A stretch of DNA of 7,857 nt, taken from Desulfobacteraceae bacterium. Its GTDB lineage: Bacteria > Desulfobacterota > Desulfobacteria > Desulfobacterales > Desulfobacteraceae. Made by a program: the position numbers and the translations under genes. Positions 1 to 5,418 of this stretch are shown one piece after another. The notes beneath the pieces are model-generated. The model saw only the letters and a program-made list of their open reading frames with translations. It searched no databases and was not told the origin of the DNA. The DNA lies in assembly GCA_022712835.1 (NCBI GenBank), contig JAFLJU010000001.1, forward strand, positions 1 through 7,857, read 5' to 3'. How positions within the stretch are numbered: the stretch's first letter is position 1; each line of letters opens with the position of its first letter.

Positions 1-1
1 G

Positions 2-1069
2 GTAAATCCCCTTGATCGGGAAGGCATCCTCTCCTTTTTAACATCCAATGACCAGGTGTTGATTTTAGAGGAACTGGATGACATCCTCGAAAACCAAATC
101 AAGGCCATGGCATATGATCATGGGTTGACGGTTACCATAACTGGGAAAACAAGGGACAAGGATTTTATCGGTGAATTTACCCCGGACAAAACTTTTGAAA
201 AAATCCTGGCCACCTGGCCGGAGATGATGCCAAGGGGCATAAAAGAGGCAGGTCAGAAAGAAGAGGGTCTCGTGGCAGAGGGGCTAAAAGAGAAAACACC
301 AGTGGCGATAGTGCCTGACCGATCCGCCCAGATGTGCCCCGGCTGTGGTCATAGATCTGCCTTTTTTGCCATTAAAAAAGCGTTGAATAAGGAAGATATC
401 ACCGTGGCTGACATCGGTTGCCACACCCTGGGGTATATGCCGCCCTATGAGGTCGGGGAGGTACTCATGTGCATGGGGGCCTCTCCGGGTATTGCTTCGG
501 GGCTTTCCCTGAACAACGGTGGAAAAAAGGTGGTGGCATTTCTGGGGGATTCCACTTTTTTCCATGCCGGTCTGCCCGGACTGATCAATACTATTTTTAA
601 TTCACACAACATCACCTTGATCATCATGGAAAACGGCACCACTGCCATGACTGGTCACCAGGACCATGCCGGCGGGGTGATTAAAATTGAAACCCTGCTC
701 AAAGGTCTTGGCATTGAACAGGTGTTTTCCTGTGATACCTACAGCCAGGAAAAGTTGACCGGCCTTGTAAAAGAGGCGCTTAAAGCAGAAGGAATCAGTG
801 TGGTCATTGCCAGGCACCCCTGCATGCTCAAGTTCACAAGAGGTCAGCGCAAGAAAAAAGGATATGTGCAAAAGCATATTGCCATTGATCCGCAAACCTG
901 TACCCAGGCCCATGTTTGCGTTGAGTCGTTTGGCTGTCCCAGTTTTATCCGAAATTTGGATGGAAGCGTAAGCGTGAATACCGATCTTTGCCTGGGGGAT
1001 GGTTCCTGCAGACCATCTTGTCCCGACCAGGCCATTGGGTTTGAAAAGGAAACAAATGAAGGAATATAA
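2..1069 (+). CDS. iorA: Indolepyruvate:ferredoxin oxidoreductase, alpha subunit (C-terminal part, 5' end cut by window)
   Basis: This is the catalytic subunit of the cytoplasmic enzyme that decarboxylates indolepyruvate and related aryl-2-oxoacids to aryl-acyl-CoA using thiamine diphosphate (TPP) and reduces ferredoxin. The frame is open from base 2 to the edge, and the residues before the GTG at 56 (ending LTSNDQ) still fit the family, so that GTG is internal. About 355 residues are visible of a protein usually near 600. In order they are: the end of the core domain (VLILEELDD...GK, from about 56); the TPP domain with CPGCGH at 335-352, GDSTFFHAG from 545 and ENGTTAMTGHQ from 629; and a C-terminal ferredoxin-like domain at about 899-1040. 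In the last, both cluster motifs lack the second Cys: C-x2-A-x2-C-x5-CP (899-940) and C-x2-D-x2-C-x3-CP (989-1024). The frame is otherwise intact. It overlaps iorB by 14 bases, so the two are co-transcribed. Family assignment is firm; preference for indolepyruvate over phenylpyruvate or hydroxyphenylpyruvate is not shown. Confidence 0.93.
   Translation, partial: VNPLDREGILSFLTSNDQVLILEELDDILENQIKAMAYDHGLTVTITGKTRDKDFIGEFTPDKTFEKILATWPEMMPRGIKEAGQKEEGLVAEGLKEKTPVAIVPDRSAQMCPGCGHRSAFFAIKKALNKEDITVADIGCHTLGYMPPYEVGEVLMCMGASPGIASGLSLNNGGKKVVAFLGDSTFFHAGLPGLINTIFNSHNITLIIMENGTTAMTGHQDHAGGVIKIETLLKGLGIEQVFSCDTYSQEKLTGLVKEALKAEGISVVIARHPCMLKFTRGQRKKKGYVQKHIAIDPQTCTQAHVCVESFGCPSFIRNLDGSVSVNTDLCLGDGSCRPSCPDQAIGFEKETNEGI
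1044..1050 (+). promoter_or_regulatory. Ribosome binding site that sets the iorB start
   Basis: AAAAGGA lies 5 bases before the ATG at 1056, inside the end of iorA. It supports 1056 as the iorB start rather than a GTG at 999 in the same frame, which would add 19 residues with no family resemblance. Confidence 0.6.
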
Positions 1070-1631
1070 TATTTATATCACCGGTGTCGGCGGTCAGGGG
1101 ATCGGCCTGCTCAGTCAAACCCTGCTCAGGGGAGCGGACCATGCCGGATTAGAAGTCATGGCGGTGGATACCCATGGTCTGGCCCAGCGGGGAGGCGTGG
1201 TCGTCTCCAGGATTCGGTGCGGCAGCAGGGTGTTCTCTCCTTTAACCCTGTCACATAATTGCGATATAGTGTTGGGGATGGAAATCCATGAAGCCCTTCG
1301 GGGTGTGGGAGCCGCCCTGAAAGAAGGGGGAACCCTTGTTTATCTGAACATTTCCTGGCAACCCCTTCCGGTTCGCCTGGGTCAATGCCCGGAGGTGAGG
1401 ACCTGGGATCTTTCACTTGCCTGTAAAAATTTAGATGCCCGATGCCTGGAGGTTGAAACCCATGGGCTTGCCGATGTAAGGATGCAAAACATTGCCCTTG
1501 TGGGAACCGTGGCAAAACACGCTCTGATCCCCGGGGTTGCGAAAGAAGATTATGCAAGGGCCCTGGAAGATCTGCTCAGCGGCGATATATTGGCCCGGAA
1601 TCTGGATGTTTTTAATCAATATGCTGGATAA
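1056..1631 (+). CDS. iorB: Indolepyruvate:ferredoxin oxidoreductase, beta subunit
   Basis: This is the small (gamma-domain, POR/KOR-type) partner of IorA; the two form the indolepyruvate:ferredoxin oxidoreductase. At 191 residues it has the usual length for stand-alone IorB. The N-terminus runs MKEYNIYITGVGGQG, with the glycine-rich GVGGQG at residues 10-15. The next conserved block is DTHGLAQRGG, close to the HGxxQRGG seen across the family. The POR/KOR gamma fold is known to take part in CoA binding and subunit contact. The ATG at 1056 is chosen because it has a good Shine-Dalgarno sequence and because the family sequence begins there. The 14-base overlap with iorA suggests coupled translation. 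The gene ends at TAA 1629-1631 and faces the oppositely oriented hydroxylase genes. No frameshift or missing block is seen. Confidence 0.93.
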   Translation: MKEYNIYITGVGGQGIGLLSQTLLRGADHAGLEVMAVDTHGLAQRGGVVVSRIRCGSRVFSPLTLSHNCDIVLGMEIHEALRGVGAALKEGGTLVYLNISWQPLPVRLGQCPEVRTWDLSLACKNLDARCLEVETHGLADVRMQNIALVGTVAKHALIPGVAKEDYARALEDLLSGDILARNLDVFNQYAG

Positions 1632-1681
1632 AAAGACCATCATCCCCCCGGCCATCACCATTACAGCACTATAACCCAATC

Positions 1682-1700
1682 CACCCTTGAGTCAGGGGTG
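1682..1700 (+). terminator. Weak hairpin in the convergent gap, possible 3' end of iorAB
   Basis: CACCCTTG and CAGGGGTG form an 8-bp stem (one G-U pair on the plus-strand RNA) around a 3-base loop. It sits 50 bases after the iorB stop, between convergent genes, where a terminator is expected. No clear U-tract follows (TCGCTTAAAA), so it is at best a poor intrinsic terminator. The rest of the 1632-1777 gap shows no gene and no other strong signal; a 4-bp stem at 1773-1784 overlaps the end of the hydroxylase small-subunit gene. Confidence 0.25.
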
Positions 1701-1777
1701 TCGCTTAAAATTAATCCGGCATCATTTATGATTTTTGAAAATTATGGCGCGGGTCACTCGTGGGGTTCCTGTTGGGC

Positions 1778-2245
1778 TCACCCAGGTTTGCATATAGATT
1801 TTAATGCCGATTCAATACCTTCATATCCCGTACAGCGGCATAGGTTGCTTTGAAGATGTTCTGTTAATTGTTCTTTGTCCGGGCAGGGGGTTTTTTTGAG
1901 CATGGCGTCTGCATTGACAATCATACCGGGTGTACAATAGCCGCATTGGAATCCGTTATGCCGGGTAAAGGCATCTTTGAGCCGGTGGTTTTGTATGCCC
2001 TCAATGGTGGTGATCCGTTTGCCAATGGCTTCAACAGCCAGCACTAGGCAGGATTTTATTGCCACATCGTCCACCTGGACAGTACAACCACCACAGTCCC
2101 CGTTTTCGCAACTGGTTTTTGTACCGGTAAGGCCCAATTGTTCCCTGATCACCCGTGCCAATGTGTCCGAGGGTTCAAAAATGACCTCTCGTAATTCGCC
2201 ATTGACTTTCAGTCGTGCCTTCACCGTATCGCTGTAAAAGGTCAT
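1778..2245 (-). CDS. [2Fe-2S] subunit of a xanthine dehydrogenase-family molybdenum hydroxylase
   Basis: This is the small electron-transfer subunit (E. coli XdhC, CoxS type) that passes electrons from the molybdenum site to the FAD subunit. At 155 residues it has normal length. The N-terminal plant-ferredoxin-like domain carries one [2Fe-2S] cluster on Cys46, Cys51, Cys54 (CENGDCGGC) and Cys66. The all-helical C-terminal domain carries the second, on Cys101 and Cys104 (QCGYCTPG) and Cys136 and Cys138 (CRC). All eight ligands are present, so it should be functional. The ATG follows the FAD-subunit stop after one base, and GGAG sits 7 bases upstream within that gene's end. It is the last gene of the leftward operon. 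No Tat or Sec signal is seen, so the complex is likely cytoplasmic. Confidence 0.95.
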   Translation of the reverse strand: MTFYSDTVKARLKVNGELREVIFEPSDTLARVIREQLGLTGTKTSCENGDCGGCTVQVDDVAIKSCLVLAVEAIGKRITTIEGIQNHRLKDAFTRHNGFQCGYCTPGMIVNADAMLKKTPCPDKEQLTEHLQSNLCRCTGYEGIESALKSICKPG

Positions 2246-2246
2246 T

Positions 2247-3074
2247 TTATGTCTCCAGTTCTTTTATGCCTTGCAAAATGGCAAGTCTAAGCAGGTGTTT
2301 GCGATAGGCTGCACTGGCCCTGAAATCGGACTTGAACAATGGATCAAGAAGGTCCACTGCCTGCAGTGCCCTTTTGTCACAGGACAGATCCGTTTGGTTG
2401 AGGATGCTGTCAATATCTGCATCCCTTAAGGGAAAGGCAAACACCCCGGAAACGGCCATGGTAAGACTTTTGGTGCGACCGGCAAAACAGGCGGTGAGGA
2501 TGGGGTAATCCACGGGGCTGTCCTTTTGTTTTCTAACAAAAAAGGTTTTGGTTTTTATAGTTTCAGGGGAGAGGGAGAAGTTGACAATGCATTCTCCTTT
2601 TTCAAGCCTGACCCGTTTGTTGAAAAGGGTTGAAAGTGATTGGGTCCGACAACCTTGGGGTCCAAAGATTTCTGCGCTGCCATCCAGCACAAGAAAGGCG
2701 AGCACTGCCTCTTTAAAGGGTAGATATCCCATGATGTTGCCCCCAAGGGTCAGCCGGTTTCTGATGGTATGGTCAGCAATCTTGCCAAGTGTTTGTGAAA
2801 GCAGCGTTACACGGGTCTTGTCGATGATGTTGTTCAACGGCAGGGCAGCGCCGTAAACCAACCGGTCATCTTCCCGGAACGTCAGGCACTCTTTGATCCC
2901 CTTGATGTCAATGACAAGGTCTGGTTTTATCTTCTGTTCCCGGCAAAGGGTGATGATTTGTGTGCCACCGGCATAATAAACCGCATGTTTACCCTTTTGA
3001 TCACAGTGTTGCCACAGCGTCACGGCCTGTTCAAGTGTGTCCGGTCGTGCATAGTCAAAGTTGAAGGGAATCAT
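2247..3074 (-). CDS. FAD-binding subunit of a xanthine dehydrogenase-family molybdenum hydroxylase
   Basis: This is the medium subunit (E. coli XdhB, CoxM type), which takes electrons from the [2Fe-2S] subunit and passes them to NAD+, ferredoxin or another acceptor; the acceptor is not shown by the sequence. At 275 residues it has the usual length. The two FAD-binding signatures are visible: YAGGTQII at residues 34-41 and TIRNRLTLGGN at 103-113. The extra [4Fe-4S] loop of the 4-hydroxybenzoyl-CoA reductase beta subunit is absent, which argues against that enzyme. The start ATG overlaps the stop of the molybdopterin-subunit gene (ATGA, 4 bases), and an AAGGGA site lies about 8 bases upstream. 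The C-terminal CO dehydrogenase flavoprotein-type domain is less conserved but unbroken. Confidence 0.93.
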   Translation of the reverse strand: MIPFNFDYARPDTLEQAVTLWQHCDQKGKHAVYYAGGTQIITLCREQKIKPDLVIDIKGIKECLTFREDDRLVYGAALPLNNIIDKTRVTLLSQTLGKIADHTIRNRLTLGGNIMGYLPFKEAVLAFLVLDGSAEIFGPQGCRTQSLSTLFNKRVRLEKGECIVNFSLSPETIKTKTFFVRKQKDSPVDYPILTACFAGRTKSLTMAVSGVFAFPLRDADIDSILNQTDLSCDKRALQAVDLLDPLFKSDFRASAAYRKHLLRLAILQGIKELET

Positions 3075-5398
3075 TGTTGGCTTCCCTTTTCCCAGAGTGC
3101 TTCAGGGGTGATGGGAAGCTTTGTCAGCTGGCTGCCCACTGCCCGTGAAAATGCAGAGGCAAGCGCCCCGGGCATGCCGATGATGCCATGCTCCCCAAGT
3201 CCCCTTGCCCCAAAGGGGCCGTCCTTTTGAGGGGTACAAAGAAAATCCACATGGTATTTTGGCTGTTCCCCATATCTTAAAATTTTAAAGTCACGCAGGC
3301 TGCCGTTTAATACCCGCTGCCGGCTGTCAAAGGCAAAGGCCTCTTTTGTGGCAAATCCAATGCCCATGGCCATGGCCCCCACCACCTGGCTCCGTGCCAG
3401 ATCCGGATGGATCACGGTGCCCACATCCATGGCGCATGCCGCTTGGATCACCTTGAATGATCCGTCGCTCGTGTCCACCTCCACTTCAACGGCCTGGGCG
3501 CCGATGGTCCATTCCAGGGCAGGATGACCCTTGCCTGTCACAGGGTCGATATGGGTGAGATTAGGGGTAATATACCTGCCCGTTCCGATGATAGGGCCGC
3601 CCATGGATTTGCCGTCTTTAAAGGTGTACCCGTTTACAATACTGCCAAGGGCAATGCCCGTGTTGGGACTGTTTTTTAAACTAACCGTTCCTTTGGCCAC
3701 AAGGATGTCGTCAGGGTCGCATTTAAACACCTGGGCAGCGGTCTGCCTGATTTTTAGTTTTGCATCTTCACAGGCCATGAGCGCAGCGTTTCCAGCCATG
3801 AAAAGGGTGCGGCTGGCTGCTGTGGCCCAGTCGTGGGGCGCTCTGTCCGTGATAATCTCCCGGACCACATGGATCATTGTTGTGTCAATGCCGAATGCCT
3901 CAGCCGTGATCTGGGCAAGGCCGGTCTGGCTGCCCTGGCCGATTTCAACGGCACCCGTGGCAAGGTTGATGCTGCCGTCGTTGTTGAATGTGATAATGGC
4001 CCCGGCGTCTGTATTGGTGGGAATGGCAGGTGCTTTCCAGAAACAGGAAATGCCTTTGCTTCTCACAATGGTTTCATTGATACGAAGAAATCTTCCGGAA
4101 GCCCAGTTTATCCTTTTGGCCACTTTGGCGATGCAACCCTTTAGATCTCCGGTGTTGTCGTCCAGCAGGTTTTGAGTCGGGGTGGTATCACCCGCCTGGA
4201 TCGCATTTTTTTCTCTGATGACCAAAGGGTCCATGGACAGCTTTTGTGCCAGAAGATCAAGGCTACGTTCAATGACAAAGGCAAGCTCAATATGGCCGAA
4301 CCCTCTGTAGGCCGTGGCAAAGGGGTGGTTGGTATATACACAGAGACTGTCTGCCTTAATATTGTCAATCCGGTAGGGGCCTGAGCAGGCAAGCGCCGCA
4401 GCCCGGCTGATATTGACCGCATAATCGGCATAGGCACCTGAATCAAACAACAGTTCAATATCGGCTGCTGTTAATCTGCCTTTTTTATCAGCCCCCAGCC
4501 GGATGGTAGCTTCAATACCGGGTGCTCCCGGGGCGCAGATAAAATCTTCGGTTCTGTCAAGGCAGACCCGGACAGGCCTGCCGCCCATTTTTTTTGATAA
4601 AAGATAGGCAATGGGCTCAATCCCGATACCGGCCTTGCCCCCGAACCCGCCGCCCACAGGCGGTGCTGTTACCGTTATTTTTCCTGCCGGGATATTGAAA
4701 AAACTACTCATCAGGGACTGAACCCCAAAAGGGGACTGGGTGGAGGATCGGACCATGACCCGACCATCGCTTCTGATCTCAACAATAGCCACCCGGTCTT
4801 CCATAAACACATGATCCCCGGGGGGGAAAGAAAAGGTTTCTTCAATCACGACACAGGACAGTTTGAAACCGGCTGTGGTATCCCCTTTTCTGATCCGTGT
4901 CCGGTTTGCCACATTGGTTCCGGGTTCCGGCAGTATGGCATCAATATGGGTGTAATCTGCAAGACGGTCATGGATCACAGGGGCGTTTTTTTCAAGTGCT
5001 TCTTTCGGGCTTGCAACAACGGGCAACGGCGTGTAGGAGACCCATACTTTTTTTGCCGCCCTCCTGGCCGATTTCAGGGTATGGGCCACCACCACGGCAA
5101 CCGGTTCTCCAAAATGCCGGACTTTTTTTCTGGCCAGGGGCGGTTTGTCGCCAAGGTAAAGCCCGATAAGGCAGTTGAAATCTTCTCCTGTGAAGATACC
5201 CAGCACGCCGGGATGGTCCAATGCCGGTGACGGGTCAATCCGGTCAATGGTGGCATGGGCATGGGGACTTTTGACAAAAGCGGTATACAGCATGCCCGGA
5301 AGGGAAAGATCATCGGTATATCTTATGGTGCCGCAGGTTTTGTCTTTTGCATCTATGCGCTGAACGGATTTTCCGATTGCCGTTCTGGTTTGTTTCAT
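3071..5398 (-). CDS. Molybdopterin-binding catalytic subunit of a xanthine dehydrogenase-family hydroxylase
   Basis: This is the large subunit (E. coli XdhA type) that hydroxylates its substrate at the molybdenum cofactor with oxygen taken from water. It has 775 residues, normal for the family. The N-terminal a/b hammerhead domain starts at IGKSVQRIDAKDK and includes SPHAHATID (44-52). Cofactor-binding motifs are GGGFGGK (249-255), AYRGFG (363-368) and EIGQGSQTG (485-493). The catalytic base is Glu736 in GARGLGE. AYRGFG excludes form I CO dehydrogenase, whose large subunit has an AYRCSFR loop. Position 256, just after GGFGGK, is Ala where bovine xanthine oxidoreductase has Glu802, so xanthine is not assured; an aldehyde or N-heterocycle is equally possible. 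AAAGG lies 7 bases before the ATG. Its start is 20 bases after the kinase stop, and its end overlaps the FAD-subunit gene by 4 bases. No cofactor-insertion chaperone (XdhC/CoxI type) is in the window. Confidence 0.94.
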   Translation of the reverse strand: MKQTRTAIGKSVQRIDAKDKTCGTIRYTDDLSLPGMLYTAFVKSPHAHATIDRIDPSPALDHPGVLGIFTGEDFNCLIGLYLGDKPPLARKKVRHFGEPVAVVVAHTLKSARRAAKKVWVSYTPLPVVASPKEALEKNAPVIHDRLADYTHIDAILPEPGTNVANRTRIRKGDTTAGFKLSCVVIEETFSFPPGDHVFMEDRVAIVEIRSDGRVMVRSSTQSPFGVQSLMSSFFNIPAGKITVTAPPVGGGFGGKAGIGIEPIAYLLSKKMGGRPVRVCLDRTEDFICAPGAPGIEATIRLGADKKGRLTAADIELLFDSGAYADYAVNISRAAALACSGPYRIDNIKADSLCVYTNHPFATAYRGFGHIELAFVIERSLDLLAQKLSMDPLVIREKNAIQAGDTTPTQNLLDDNTGDLKGCIAKVAKRINWASGRFLRINETIVRSKGISCFWKAPAIPTNTDAGAIITFNNDGSINLATGAVEIGQGSQTGLAQITAEAFGIDTTMIHVVREIITDRAPHDWATAASRTLFMAGNAALMACEDAKLKIRQTAAQVFKCDPDDILVAKGTVSLKNSPNTGIALGSIVNGYTFKDGKSMGGPIIGTGRYITPNLTHIDPVTGKGHPALEWTIGAQAVEVEVDTSDGSFKVIQAACAMDVGTVIHPDLARSQVVGAMAMGIGFATKEAFAFDSRQRVLNGSLRDFKILRYGEQPKYHVDFLCTPQKDGPFGARGLGEHGIIGMPGALASAFSRAVGSQLTKLPITPEALWEKGSQQ

Positions 5399-5405
5399 GG
5401 GGGTG

Positions 5406-5410
5406 CCTTT
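5406..5410 (-). promoter_or_regulatory. Ribosome binding site of the molybdopterin subunit
   Basis: AAAGG on the minus strand lies 7 bases before the ATG at 5398. It occupies the 20-base gap after the kinase gene, which leaves little room for a separate promoter unless one lies inside the kinase gene. Confidence 0.55.
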
Positions 5411-5418
5411 GCATTATT

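Noticed and set aside
56..58. GTG at 56 as the start of iorA
   Set aside because: The frame is open to the left edge with family-like sequence, and the visible protein lacks the N-terminal half of IorA, so the gene is cut by the window rather than starting here.
999..1055. Upstream GTG start for iorB at 999, adding 19 residues
   Set aside because: The added residues have no family resemblance and lie inside the iorA ferredoxin domain. The ATG at 1056 has a Shine-Dalgarno sequence and begins the conserved IorB N-terminus.
1156..1557. 133-codon open frame on the minus strand
   Set aside because: It is antisense to iorB, has low-complexity Pro/Gly/Arg-rich content and no recognisable motif.
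3531..4175. 214-codon open frame on the plus strand
   Set aside because: It lies wholly antisense to the molybdopterin-subunit gene, shows no recognisable domain, and is explained by the base composition of that gene.
4811..5230. 139-codon open frame on the plus strand
   Set aside because: It is antisense to the conserved N-terminal part of the molybdopterin subunit, and its Cys/Gly richness reflects the opposite strand's codons.
3071..5398. Form I carbon monoxide dehydrogenase large subunit
   Set aside because: The active-site loop is AYRGFG, not the AYRCSFR of CoxL.
1778..5398. 4-hydroxybenzoyl-CoA reductase
   Set aside because: The FAD subunit lacks the extra cysteine-bearing [4Fe-4S] loop typical of that enzyme, and no benzoyl-CoA pathway gene is in the window.
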